NCBI GenBank assembly: GCA_932294295.1
Contig: OW028580.1
Location: 9,825,374-9,889,373 of the forward strand
Source of the DNA: Alitta virens
Taxonomy: Eukaryota; Annelida; Polychaeta; Phyllodocida; Nereididae
Direction of reading: 5' to 3'
Length of the DNA: 64,000 bases
The position numbers and the translations under genes were made by a program. This document shows, one piece after another, positions 38,261 through 51,585 of this stretch (its first letter is position 1; every line of letters begins with the position of its first letter). The notes beneath the pieces are model-generated. The model made no database searches and was not told where the DNA came from. It saw only the letters and a list, made by a program, of their open reading frames with translations.

Positions 38261-41200
38261 TTTTTTTGGTTTGTTGTTCACACTTTTTTTGGTTTGTTGC
38301 TCACACTTTTTTTGGTTTGTTGTTCACACTTTTTTTGGTTTGTTGTTCACACTTTGTTTGTTTGTTGTTCACACATTTTTTGTTTGTTGTTTACACTTTG
38401 TTTGTTGTTCACACATTTTTTGGTTTATTGTTCACACTTTGTTTGTTGTTCACACTTTTTTTGGTTTGTTGTTCACACTTTTTTTGGTTTGTTGTTCACA
38501 CTTTTTTTGGTTTGTTGTTCACACTTTTTTTGTTGTTCACACTTTGTTTGTTTGTTGTTCACACTTTTTTTGGTTTCTTGTTCACACTTTGTTTGTTTGT
38601 TGTTCACACATTTTTTGTTTGTTGTTTACACTTTTTTTGTTTGTTGTTCACACATTTTTTGTTTGTTGTTTACACTTTGTTTGTTGTTCACACTTTTTTT
38701 GGTTTGTTGTTCACACTTTTTTTGGTTTGTTGTTCACACTTTTTTTGGTTTGTTGCTCACACTTTTTTTGGTTTGTTGTTCACACTTTTTTTGGTTTGTT
38801 GTTCACACTTTGTTTGTTTGTTTTTCACACATTTTTTGTTTGTTGTTTACACTTTGTTTGTTGTTCACACATTTTTTGGTTTATTGTTCACACTTTGTTT
38901 GTTGTTCACACTTTTTTTGGTTTGTTGTTCACACATTTTTTGGTTTGTTGTTCACACTTTTTTTGGTTTGTTGTTCGCACATTTTTTGGTTTGTTGTTCA
39001 CACTTTTTTTGGTTTGTTGTTCACACTTTTTTTGGTTTGTTGTTCACACTTTTTTTGTTGTTCACACTTTGTTTGTTTGTTGTTCACACTTTGTTTGTTG
39101 TTCACACTTTGTTTGTTTGTTGTTCACACTTTTTTTTTTTTTTGTTCACACTTTTTTTGGTTTGTTGTTCACACTTTTTTTGTTTGTTGTTCACACTTTG
39201 TTTGTTGTTCACACTTTGTTTGTTTGTTGTTCACACTTTGTTTGTTTGTTGTTCACACTTTTTTTGTTTGTTGTTCACACTTTGTTTGTTTGTTGTTCAC
39301 ACATTTTTTGTTTGTTGTTCACACTTTTTTTGGTTTCATGTTCACACTTTGTTTGTTTGTTGTTCACACATTTTTTGTTTGTTGTTTACACTTTTTTTGT
39401 TTGTTGTTCACACATTTTTTGGTTTATTGTTCACACTTTGTTTGTTTGTTGTTCACACTTTGTTTGTTTGTTGTTCACACTTTGTTTGTTGTTCACACTT
39501 TGTTTGTTTGTTGTTCACACTTTTTTTGTTTGTTGTTCACACTTTTTTTGGTTAGTTGTTCACACTTTTTTTGTTTGTTGTTCACACTTTGTTTGTTGTT
39601 CACACTTTGTTTGTTTGTTGTTCACACTTTTTTTGTTTGTTGTTCACACTTTGTTTGTTTGTTGTTCACACATTTTTTGTTTGTTGTTCACACTTTTTTT
39701 GGTTTCTTGTTCACACTTTGTTTGTTTGTTGTTCACACATTTTTTGTTTGTTGTTTACACTTTTTTTGTTTGTTGTTCACACATTTTTTGTTTGTTGTTT
39801 ACACTTTGTTTGTTGTTCACACTTTTTTTGGTTTGTTGTTCACACTTTTTTTGGTTTGTTGTTCACACTTTTTTTGGTTTGTTGCTCACACTTTTTTTGG
39901 TTTGTTGTTCACACTTTTTTTGGTTTGTTGTTCACACTTTGTTTGTTTGTTGTTCACACATTTTTTGTTTGTTGTTTACACTTTGTTTGTTGTTCACACA
40001 TTTTTTGGTTTATTGTTCACACTTTGTTTGTTGTTCACACTTTTTTTGGTTTGTTGTTCACACATTTTTTGGTTTGTTGTTCACACTTTTTTTGGTTTGT
40101 TGTTCGCACATTTTTTGGTTTGTTGTTCACACTTTTTTTGGTTTGTTGTTCACACTTTTTTTGGTTTGTTGTTCACACTTTTTTTGTTGTTCACACTTTG
40201 TTTGTTTGTTGTTCACACTTTTTTTGGTTTCTTGTTCACACTTTGTTTGTTTGTTGTTCACACATTTTTTGTTTGTTGTTTACACTTTTTTTGTTTGTTG
40301 TTCACACATTTTTTGTTTGTTGTTTACACTTTGTTTGTTGTTCACACTTTTTTTGGTTTGTTGTTCACACTTTTTTTGGTTTGTTGTTCACACTTTTTTT
40401 GGTTTGTTGCTCACACTTTTTTTGGTTTGTTGTTCACACTTTTTTTGGTTTGTTGTTCACACTTTGTTTGTTTGTTTTTCACACATTTTTTGTTTGTTGT
40501 TTACACTTTGTTTGTTGTTCACACATTTTTTGGTTTATTGTTCACACTTTGTTTGTTGTTCACACTTTTTTTGGTTTGTTGTTCACACATTTTTTGGTTT
40601 GTTGTTCACACTTTTTTTGGTTTGTTGTTCGCACATTTTTTGGTTTGTTGTTCTCACTTTTTTTGGTTTGTTGTTCACACTTTTTTTGGTTTGTTGTTCA
40701 CACTTTTTTTGTTGTTCACACTTTGTTTGTTTGTTGTTCACACTTTGTTTGTTGTTCACACTTTGTTTGTTTGTTGTTCACACTTTTTTTTTTTTTTGTT
40801 CACACTTTTTTTGGTTTGTTGTTCACACTTTTTTTGTTTGTTGTTCACACTTTGTTTGTTGTTCACACTTTGTTTGTTTGTTGTTCACACTTTGTTTGTT
40901 TGTTGTTCACACTTTTTTTGTTTGTTGTTCACACTTTGTTTGTTTGTTGTTCACACATTTTTTGTTTGTTGTTCAAATTTTTTTGGTTTCATGTTCACAC
41001 TTTGTTTGTTTGTTGTTCACACATTTTTTGTTTGTTGTTTACACTTTTTTTGTTTGTTGTTCACACATTTTTTGGTTTATTGTTCACACTTTGTTTGTTT
41101 GTTGTTCACACTTTGTTTGTTTGTTGTTCACACTTTGTTTGTTGTTCACACTTTGTTTGTTTGTTGTTCACACTTTGTTTGTTTGTTGTTCGCACATTTT

Positions 41201-41394
41201 TTGTTTGTTGTTTACACTTTTTTTGTTTGTTGTTCACACATTTTTTGTTTGTTGTTTACACTTTGTTTGTTGTTCACACTTTTTTTGGTTTGTTGTTCAC
41301 ACTTTTTTTGGTTTGTTGTTCACACTTTTTTTGGTTTGTTGCTCACACTTTTTTTGGTTTGTTGTTCACACTTTTTTTGGTTTGTTGTTCACAC

Positions 41395-43196
41395 TTTGTT
41401 TGTTTGTTGTTCACACATTTTTTGTTTGTTGTTTACACTTTGTTTGTTGTTCACACATTTTTTGGTTTATTGTTCACACTTTGTTTGTTGTTCACACTTT
41501 TTTTGGTTTGTTGTTCACACATTTTTTGGTTTGTTGTTCACACTTTTTTTGGTTTGTTGTTCGCACATTTTTTGGTTTGTTGTTCACACTTTTTTTGGTT
41601 TGTTGTTCACACTTTTTTTGGTTTGCTGTTAACACTTTTTTTGTTGTTCACACTTTGTTTGTTTGTTGTTCACACTTTTTTTGTTTGTTGTTCACACTTT
41701 GTTTGTTTGTTGTTCACACATTTTTTGTTTGTTGTTCACACTTTTTTTGGTTTCTTGTTCACACTTTGTTTGTTTGTTGTTCACACATTTTTTGTTTGTT
41801 GTTTACACTTTTTTTGTTTGTTGTTCACACATTTTTGTTTGTTGTTTACACTTTGTTTGTTGTTCACACTTTTTTTGGTTTGTTGTTCACACTTTTTTTG
41901 GTTTGTTGTTCACACTTTTTTTGGTTTGTTGCTCGCACTTTTTTTGGTTTGTTGTTCACACTTTTTTTGGTTTGTTGTTCACACTTTGTTTGTTTGTTGT
42001 TCACACATTCTTTGTTTGTTGTTTACACTTTGTTTGTTGTTCACACATTTTTTGGTTTATTGTTCACACTTTGTTTGTTGTTCACACTTTTTTTGGTTTG
42101 TTGTTCACACTTTTTTTGTTTGTTGTTCACACTTTTTTTGTTTGTTGTTCACACTTTTTTTGGTTTATTGTTCACACTTTTTTTGGTTTGTTGTTCACAC
42201 TTTTTTTGTTTGTTGTTCACACATTTTTTGTTTGTTGTTTACACTTTTTTTGTTTGTTGTTCACACATTTTATGTTTGTTCTTTACACTTTGTTTGTTGT
42301 TCACACTTTTTTTGGTTTGTTGTTCACACTTTTTTTGTTGTTCACACTTTGTTTGTTTGTTGTTCACACTTTTTTTGTTTGTTGTTCACACTTTGTTTGT
42401 TTGTTGTTCACACATTTTTTGTTTGTTGTTCACACTTTTTTTGGTTTCATGTTCACACTTTGTTTGTTTGTTGTTCACACATTTTTTGTTTGTTGTTTAC
42501 ACTTTTTTTGTTTGTTGTTCACACATTTTTTGGTTTATTGTTCACACTTTGTTTGTTTGTTGTTCACACTTTGTTTGTTTGTTGTTCACACTTTGTTTGT
42601 TGTTCACACTTTGTTTGTTTGTTGTTCACACTTTTTTTGTTTGTTGTTCACACTTTTTTTGGTTTGTTGTTCACACTTTTTTTGTTTGTTGTTCACACTT
42701 TGTTTGTTGTTCACACTTTGTTTGTTTGTTGTTCACACTTTTTTTGGTTTGTTGTTCACAATTTTTTTGGTTTGTTGTTCACACTTTTTTTGTTTGTTGT
42801 GCACACTTTTTTTGTTTGTTGTTCACACTTTTTTAGGTTTATTGTTCACACTTTTTTTGGTTTGTTGTTCACACTTTTTTTGTTTGTTGTTCACACTTTG
42901 TTTGTTGTTCACACTTTGTTTGTTTGTTGTTCACACTTTTTTTGTTTGTTGTTCACACTTTGTTTGTTTGTTGTTCACACATTTTTTGTTTGTTGTTCAC
43001 ACTTTTTTTGGTTTCTTGTTCACACTTTGTTTGTTTGTTGTTCACACATTGTTTGTTTGTTGTTTACACTTTTTTTGTTTGTTGTTCACACATTTTTTGT
43101 TTGTTGTTTACACTTTGTTTGTTGTTCACACTTTTTTTGGTTTGTTGTTCACACTTTTTTTGGTTTGTTGTTCACACTTTTTTTGGTTTGTTGCTC
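41395..43196. repeat. Region V HOR copy A (partners ~46.9 and ~54.9 kb)
   Basis: The TTTGCTGTTAACAC marker (TAA at 41,630) is followed by a long fixed series including GGTTTCTTG, TTTACAC, CACACATTC and CACATTTTATG variants. The same series follows the markers at 47,133 (offset 5,503) and 55,146 (offset 13,516). One single-base difference is TTTTTTAGG at about 42,829 where the partner has TTTTTTTGG. GTTGCTCGCAC near 41,931 against GTTGCTCACAC is another. The match ends near 43,196/48,695. Confidence 0.82.
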
Positions 43197-43945
43197 ACAC
43201 TTTGTTTGTTTGTTGTTCACACATTTTTTGTTTGTTGTTTACACTTTGTTTGTTGTTCACACATTTTTTGGTTTATTGTTCACACTTTGTTTGTTGTTCA
43301 CACTTTTTTTGGTTTGTTGTTCACACATTTTTTGGTTTGTTGTTCACACTTTTTTTGGTTTGTTGTTCGCACATTTTTTGGTTTGTTGTTCACACTTTAT
43401 TTGGTTTGTTGTTCACACTTTTTTTGGTTTGTTGTTCACACTTTTTTTGTTGTTCACACTTTGTTTGTTTGTTGTTCACACTTTTTTTGGTTTCTTGTTC
43501 ACACTTTGTTTGTTTGTTGTTCACACATTTTTTGTTTGTTGTTTACACTTTTTTTGTTTGTTGTTCACACATTTTTTGTTTGTTGTTTACACTTTGTTTG
43601 TTGTTCACACTTTTTTTGGTTTGTTGTTCACACTTTTTTTGGTTTGTTGTTCACACTTTTTTTGGTTTGTTGCTCACACTTTTTTTGGTTTGTTGTTCAC
43701 ACTTTTTTTGGTTTGTTGTTCACACTTTGTTTGTTTGTTTTTCACACATTTTTTGTTTGTTGTTTACACTTTGTTTGTTGTTCACACATTTTTTGGTTTA
43801 TTGTTCACACTTTGTTTGTTGTTCACACTTTTTTTGGTTTGTTGTTCACACATTTTTTGGTTTGTTGTTCACACTTTTTTTGGTTTGTTGTTCGCACATT
43901 TTTTGGTTTGTTGTTCTCACTTTTTTTGGTTTGTTGTTCACACTT

Positions 43946-45836
43946 TTTTTGGTTTGTTGTTCACACTTTTTTTGTTGTTCACACTTTGTTTGTTTGTTGT
44001 TCACACTTTGTTTGTTGTTCACACTTTGTTTGTTTGTTGTTCACACTTTTTTTTTTTTTTGTTCACACTTTTTTTGGTTTGTTGTTCACACTTTTTTTGT
44101 TTGTTGTTCACACTTTGTTTGTTGTTCACACTTTGTTTGTTTGTTGTTCACACTTTGTTTGTTTGTTGTTCACACTTTTTTTGTTTGTTGTTCACACTTT
44201 GTTTGTTTGTTGTTCACACATTTTTTGTTTGTTGTTCAAATTTTTTTGGTTTCATGTTCACACTTTGTTTGTTTGTTGTTCACACATTTTTTGTTTGTTG
44301 TTTACACTTTTTTTGTTTGTTGTTCACACATTTTTTGGTTTATTGTTCACACTTTGTTTGTTTGTTGTTCACACTTTGTTTGTTTGTTGTTCACACTTTG
44401 TTTGTTGTTCACACTTTGTTTGTTTGTTGTTCACACTTTGTTTGTTTGTTGTTCACACATTTTTTGTTTGTTGTTTACACTTTTTTTGTTTGTTGTTCAC
44501 ACATTTTTTGTTTGTTGTTTACACTTTGTTTGTTGTTCACACTTTTTTTGGTTTGTTGTTCACACTTTTTTTGGTTTGTTGTTCACACTTTTTTTGGTTT
44601 GTTGCTCACACTTTTTTTGGTTTGTTGTTCACACTTTTTTTGGTTTGTTGTTCACACTTTGTTTGTTTGTTGTTCACACATTTTTTGTTTGTTGTTTACA
44701 CTTTGTTTGTTGTTCACACATTTTTTGGTTTATTGTTCACACTTTGTTTGTTGTTCACACTTTTTTTGGTTTGTTGTTCACACATTTTTTGGTTTGTTGT
44801 TCACACTTTTTTTGGTTTGTTGTTCACACATTTTTTGGTTTGTTGTTCACACTTTTTTTGGTTTGTTGTTCGCACATTTTTTGGTTTGTTGTTCACACTT
44901 TTTTTGGTTTGTTGTTCACACTTTTTTTGGTTTGCTGTTCACACTTTTTTTGTTGTTCACACTTTGTTTGTTTGTTGTTCACACTTTTTTTGTTTGTTGT
45001 TCACACTTTGTTTGTTTGTTGTTCACACATTTTTTGTTTGTTGTTTACACTTTGTTTGTTGTTCACACATTTTTTGGTTTATTGTTCACACTTTGTTTGT
45101 TGTTCACACTTTTTTTGGTTTGTTGTTCACACATTTTTTGGTTTGTTGTTCACACTTTTTTTGGTTTGTTGTTCGCACATTTTTTGGTTTGTTGTTCACA
45201 CTTTTTTTGGTTTGTTGTTCACACTTTTTTTGGTTTGCTGTTAACACTTTTTTTGTTGTTCACACTTTGTTTGTTTGTTGTTCACACTTTTTTTGTTTGT
45301 TGTTCACACTTTGTTTGTTTGTTGTTCACACATTTTTTGTTTGTTGTTCACACTTTTTTTGGTTTCTTGTTCACACTTTGTTTGTTTGTTGTTCACACAT
45401 TTTTTGTTTGTTGTTTACACTTTTTTTGTTTGTTGTTCACACATTTTTGTTTGTTGTTTACACTTTGTTTGTTGTTCACACTTTTTTTGGTTTGTTGTTC
45501 ACACTTTTTTTGGTTTGTTGTTCACACTTTTTTTGGTTTGTTGCTCACACTTTTTTTGGTTTGTTGTTCACACTTTTTTTGGTTTGTTGTTCACACTTTG
45601 TTTGTTTGTTGTTCACACATTCTTTGTTTGTTGTTTACACTTTGTTTGTTGTTCACACATTTTTTGGTTTATTGTTCACACTTTGTTTGTTGTTCACACT
45701 TTTTTTGGTTTGTTGTTCACACTTTTTTTGTTTGTTGTTCACACTTTTTTTGTTTGTTGTTCACACTTTTTTTGGTTTATTGTTCACACTTTTTTTGGTT
45801 TGTTGTTCACACTTTTTTTGTTTGTTGTTCACACAT
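43946..45836. repeat. 1,891-bp tandem duplication, copy 1
   Basis: The 14-T tract (44,047 to 45,938), the GCTGTTCAC marker (about 44,934 to 46,825) and the GCTGTTAAC marker (TAA 45,242 to 47,133) are all exactly 1,891 bp apart. The match begins at a T7/T6 difference just before the first tract and ends one full period later, at the start of copy 2. I saw no base difference when reading the two copies. Confidence 0.87.
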
Positions 45837-47727
45837 TTTTTGGTTTGTTGTTCACACTTTTTTTGTTGTTCACACTTTGTTTGTTTGTTGTTCACACTTT
45901 GTTTGTTGTTCACACTTTGTTTGTTTGTTGTTCACACTTTTTTTTTTTTTTGTTCACACTTTTTTTGGTTTGTTGTTCACACTTTTTTTGTTTGTTGTTC
46001 ACACTTTGTTTGTTGTTCACACTTTGTTTGTTTGTTGTTCACACTTTGTTTGTTTGTTGTTCACACTTTTTTTGTTTGTTGTTCACACTTTGTTTGTTTG
46101 TTGTTCACACATTTTTTGTTTGTTGTTCAAATTTTTTTGGTTTCATGTTCACACTTTGTTTGTTTGTTGTTCACACATTTTTTGTTTGTTGTTTACACTT
46201 TTTTTGTTTGTTGTTCACACATTTTTTGGTTTATTGTTCACACTTTGTTTGTTTGTTGTTCACACTTTGTTTGTTTGTTGTTCACACTTTGTTTGTTGTT
46301 CACACTTTGTTTGTTTGTTGTTCACACTTTGTTTGTTTGTTGTTCACACATTTTTTGTTTGTTGTTTACACTTTTTTTGTTTGTTGTTCACACATTTTTT
46401 GTTTGTTGTTTACACTTTGTTTGTTGTTCACACTTTTTTTGGTTTGTTGTTCACACTTTTTTTGGTTTGTTGTTCACACTTTTTTTGGTTTGTTGCTCAC
46501 ACTTTTTTTGGTTTGTTGTTCACACTTTTTTTGGTTTGTTGTTCACACTTTGTTTGTTTGTTGTTCACACATTTTTTGTTTGTTGTTTACACTTTGTTTG
46601 TTGTTCACACATTTTTTGGTTTATTGTTCACACTTTGTTTGTTGTTCACACTTTTTTTGGTTTGTTGTTCACACATTTTTTGGTTTGTTGTTCACACTTT
46701 TTTTGGTTTGTTGTTCACACATTTTTTGGTTTGTTGTTCACACTTTTTTTGGTTTGTTGTTCGCACATTTTTTGGTTTGTTGTTCACACTTTTTTTGGTT
46801 TGTTGTTCACACTTTTTTTGGTTTGCTGTTCACACTTTTTTTGTTGTTCACACTTTGTTTGTTTGTTGTTCACACTTTTTTTGTTTGTTGTTCACACTTT
46901 GTTTGTTTGTTGTTCACACATTTTTTGTTTGTTGTTTACACTTTGTTTGTTGTTCACACATTTTTTGGTTTATTGTTCACACTTTGTTTGTTGTTCACAC
47001 TTTTTTTGGTTTGTTGTTCACACATTTTTTGGTTTGTTGTTCACACTTTTTTTGGTTTGTTGTTCGCACATTTTTTGGTTTGTTGTTCACACTTTTTTTG
47101 GTTTGTTGTTCACACTTTTTTTGGTTTGCTGTTAACACTTTTTTTGTTGTTCACACTTTGTTTGTTTGTTGTTCACACTTTTTTTGTTTGTTGTTCACAC
47201 TTTGTTTGTTTGTTGTTCACACATTTTTTGTTTGTTGTTCACACTTTTTTTGGTTTCTTGTTCACACTTTGTTTGTTTGTTGTTCACACATTTTTTGTTT
47301 GTTGTTTACACTTTTTTTGTTTGTTGTTCACACATTTTTGTTTGTTGTTTACACTTTGTTTGTTGTTCACACTTTTTTTGGTTTGTTGTTCACACTTTTT
47401 TTGGTTTGTTGTTCACACTTTTTTTGGTTTGTTGCTCACACTTTTTTTGGTTTGTTGTTCACACTTTTTTTGGTTTGTTGTTCACACTTTGTTTGTTTGT
47501 TGTTCACACATTCTTTGTTTGTTGTTTACACTTTGTTTGTTGTTCACACATTTTTTGGTTTATTGTTCACACTTTGTTTGTTGTTCACACTTTTTTTGGT
47601 TTGTTGTTCACACTTTTTTTGTTTGTTGTTCACACTTTTTTTGTTTGTTGTTCACACTTTTTTTGGTTTATTGTTCACACTTTTTTTGGTTTGTTGTTCA
47701 CACTTTTTTTGTTTGTTGTTCACACAT
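45837..47727. repeat. 1,891-bp tandem duplication, copy 2
   Basis: This abuts copy 1 head to tail. After 47,727 the sequence changes from the copy 1 continuation (CACATTTTTTGGTTTG) to CACATTTTTTGTTTG then TTTACAC. The downstream part (from 47,137) is also shared with 41,634 and 55,150, so this duplication happened within an already duplicated segment. Confidence 0.87.
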
Positions 47728-49026
47728 TTTTTGTTTGTTGTTTACACTTTTTTTGTTTGTTGTTCACACATTTTATGTTTGTTCTTTACACTTTGTTTGT
47801 TGTTCACACTTTTTTTGGTTTGTTGTTCACACTTTTTTTGTTGTTCACACTTTGTTTGTTTGTTGTTCACACTTTTTTTGTTTGTTGTTCACACTTTGTT
47901 TGTTTGTTGTTCACACATTTTTTGTTTGTTGTTCACACTTTTTTTGGTTTCATGTTCACACTTTGTTTGTTTGTTGTTCACACATTTTTTGTTTGTTGTT
48001 TACACTTTTTTTGTTTGTTGTTCACACATTTTTTGGTTTATTGTTCACACTTTGTTTGTTTGTTGTTCACACTTTGTTTGTTTGTTGTTCACACTTTGTT
48101 TGTTGTTCACACTTTGTTTGTTTGTTGTTCACACTTTTTTTGTTTGTTGTTCACACTTTTTTTGGTTTGTTGTTCACACTTTTTTTGTTTGTTGTTCACA
48201 CTTTGTTTGTTGTTCACACTTTGTTTGTTTGTTGTTCACACTTTTTTTGGTTTGTTGTTCACAATTTTTTTGGTTTGTTGTTCACACTTTTTTTGTTTGT
48301 TGTGCACACTTTTTTTGTTTGTTGTTCACACTTTTTTTGGTTTATTGTTCACACTTTTTTTGGTTTGTTGTTCACACTTTTTTTGTTTGTTGTTCACACT
48401 TTGTTTGTTGTTCACACTTTGTTTGTTGTTCACACTTTTTTTGTTTGTTGTTCACACTTTGTTTGTTTGTTGTTCACACATTTTTTGTTTGTTGTTCACA
48501 CTTTTTTTGGTTTCTTGTTCACACTTTGTTTGTTTGTTGTTCACACATTGTTTGTTTGTTGTTTACACTTTTTTTGTTTGTTGTTCACACATTTTTTGTT
48601 TGTTGTTTACACTTTGTTTGTTGTTCACACTTTTTTTGGTTTGTTGTTCACACTTTTTTTGGTTTGTTGTTCACACTTTTTTTGGTTTGTTGCTCACACT
48701 TTTTTTGGTTTGTTGTTCACACTTTTTTTGGTTTGTTGTTCACACTTTGTTTGTTTGTTGTTCACACATTTTTTGTTTGTTGTTTTTCCCTTTTGTTTGT
48801 TGTTCACACATTTTTTGGTTTATTGTTCACACTTTGTTTGTTGTTCACACTTTTTTTGGTTTGTTGTTCACACATTTTTTGGTTTGTTGTTCACACTTTT
48901 TTTGGTTTGTTGTTCGCACATTTTTTGGTTTGTTGTTCACACTTTTTTTGGTTTGTTGTTCACACTTTTTTTGGTTTGTTGTTCACACTTTTTTTGTTGT
49001 TCACACTTTGTTTGTTTGTTGTTCAC
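46750..49026. repeat. Region V HOR copy B, partner 54,763-57,042 (offset 8,012-8,016)
   Basis: Markers keep a nearly fixed offset to the partner: TTCGCAC at 46,760/54,773, GCTGTTAAC TAA 47,133/55,146, CACAATTT 48,261/56,273 and the unique TTTTTCCCTTTTG (CCC at 48,788 and 56,804). The offset drops by 1 at a six-T unit near 56,170 and rises by 4 where an 18-bp unit replaces a 22-bp unit near 48,420. About 2.3 kb are collinear before divergence at 49,026/57,042. Confidence 0.84.
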
Positions 49027-50138
49027 ACTTTTTTTGGTTTCTTGTTCACACTTTGTTTGTTTGTTGTTCACACATTTTTTGTTTGTTGTTTACACTTTTT
49101 TTGTTTGTTGTTCACACATTTTTTGTTTGTTGTTTACACTTTGTTTGTTGTTCACACTTTTTTTGGTTTGTTGTTCACACTTTTTTTGGTTTGTTGTTCA
49201 CACTTTTTTTGGTTTGTTGCTCACACTTTTTTTGGTTTGTTGTTCACACTTTTTTTGGTTTGTTGTTCACACTTTGTTTGTTTGTTTTTCACACATTTTT
49301 TGTTTGTTGTTTACACTTTGTTTGTTGTTCACACATTTTTTGGTTTATTGTTCACACTTTGTTTGTTGTTCACACTTTTTTTGGTTTGTTGTTCACACAT
49401 TTTTTGGTTTGTTGTTCACACTTTTTTTGGTTTGTTGTTCGCACATTTTTTGGTTTGTTGTTCACACTTTTTTTGGTTTGTTGTTCACACTTTTTTTGTT
49501 GTTCACACTTTGTTTGTTTGTTGTTCACACTTTGTTTGTTGTTCACACTTTGTTTGTTTGTTGTTCACACTTTTTTTTTTTTTTGTTCACACTTTTTTTG
49601 GTTTGTTGTTCACACTTTTTTTGTTTGTTGTTCACACTTTGTTTGTTGTTCACACTTTGTTTGTTTGTTGTTCACACTTTGTTTGTTTGTTGTTCACACT
49701 TTTTTTGTTTGTTGTTCACACTTTGTTTGTTTGTTGTTCACACATTTTTTGTTTGTTGTTCACACTTTTTTTGGTTTCATGTTCACACTTTGTTTGTTTG
49801 TTGTTCACACATTTTTTGTTTGTTGTTTACACTTTTTTTGTTTGTTGTTCACACATTTTTTGGTTTATTGTTCACACTTTGTTTGTTTGTTGTTCACACT
49901 TTGTTTGTTTGTTGTTCACACTTTGTTTGTTGTTCACACTTTGTTTGTTTGTTGTTCACACATTTTTTGTTTGTTGTTTACACTTTTTTTGTTTGTTGTT
50001 CACACATTTTTTGGTTTATTGTTCACACTTTGTTTGTTTGTTGTTCACACTTTTTTTGGTTTGTTGTTCACACATTTTTTGGTTTGTTGTTCACACTTTT
50101 TTTGGTTTGTTGTTCACACTTTTTTTGGTTTGTTGTTC

Positions 50139-51585
50139 ACACTTTTTTTGGTTTGTTGTTCACACTTTTTTTGGTTTATTTCGTCACACTTTTTTTGGTT
50201 TGTTGTTCACACTTTTTTTGTTTGTTGTTCACACTTTGTTTGTTTGTTGTTCACACATTTTTTGTTTGTTGTTCACACTTTTTTTGGTTTCTTGTTCACA
50301 CTTTGTTTGTTTGTTGTTCACACATTGTTTGTTTGTTGTTTACACTTTGTTTGTTTGTTGTTCACACATTTTTTGTTTGTTGTTCACACTTTTTTTGGTT
50401 TCATGTTCACACTTTGTTTGTTTGTTGTTCACACATTTTTTGTTTGTTGTTTACACTTTTTTTGTTTGTTGTTCACACATTTTTTGGTTTATTGTTCACA
50501 CTTTGTTTGTTTGTTGTTCACACTTTGTTTGTTTGTTGTTCACACTTTGTTTGTTGTTCACACTTTGTTTGTTTGTTGTTCACACTTTTTTTGTTTGTTG
50601 TTCACACTTTTTTTGGTTTGTTGTTCACACTTTTTTTGTTTGTTGTTCACACTTTGTTTGTTGTTCACACTTTGTTTGTTTGTTGTTCACACTTTTTTTG
50701 GTTTGTTGTTCACAATTTTTTTGGTTTGTTGTTCACACTTTTTTTGTTTGTTGTGCACACTTTTTTTGTTTGTTGTTCACACTTTTTTTGGTTTATTGTT
50801 CACACTTTTTTTGGTTTGTTGTTCACACTTTTTTTGTTTGTTGTTCACACTTTGTTTGTTGTTCACACTTTGTTTGTTTGTTGTTCACACTTTTTTTGTT
50901 TGTTGTTCACACTTTGTTTGTTTGTTGTTCACACATTTTTTGTTTGTTGTTCACACTTTTTTTGGTTTCTTGTTCACACTTTGTTTGTTTGTTGTTCACA
51001 CATTGTTTGTTTGTTGTTTACACTTTTTTTGTTTGTTGTTCACACATTTTTTGTTTGTTGTTTACACTTTGTTTGTTGTTCACACTTTTTTTGGTTTGTT
51101 GTTCACACTTTTTTTGGTTTGTTGTTCACACTTTTTTTGGTTTGTTGCTCACACTTTTTTTGGTTTGTTGTTCACACTTTTTTTGGTTTGTTGTTCACAC
51201 TTTGTTTGTTTGTTGTTCACACATTTTTTGTTTGTTGTTTACACTTTGTTTGTTGTTCACACATTTTTTGGTTTATTGTTCACACTTTGTTTGTTTGTTG
51301 TTCACACATTTTTTGTTTGTTGTTTACACTTTGTTTGTTGTTCACACATTTTTTGGTTTATTGTTCACACTTTGTTTGTTGTTCACACTTTTTTTGGTTT
51401 GTTGTTCACACATTTTTTGGTTTGTTGTTCACACTTTTTTTGGTTTGTTGTTCGCACATTTTTTGGTTTGTTGTTCACACTTTTTTTGGTTTGTTGTTCA
51501 CACTTTTTTTGGTTTGTTGTTCACACTTTTTTTGTTGTTCACACTTTGTTTGTTTGTTGTTCACACTTTTTTTGGTTTCTTGTTC
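50139..51585. repeat. 1,447-bp tandem duplication, copy 1
   Basis: The rare junction GGTTTATTTCGTCACAC (CG at 50,182) recurs at 51,629, 1,447 bp on. The following series of GGTTTCTTG, CACATTGTTTG, GGTTTCATG, CACAATTT and GTTGTGCAC variants also recurs at this offset. One difference seen: GGTTTGTTG near 50,699 against GGGTTGTTG near 52,146. Confidence 0.84.

Noticed and set aside
48784..48792. TTTTTCCCTTTT as a possible insertion scar or regulatory site
   Set aside because: It is explained as a mutated TTTACACTTTTG unit. It occurs once more at about 56,800 in the collinear copy, so it is useful only as a copy marker.
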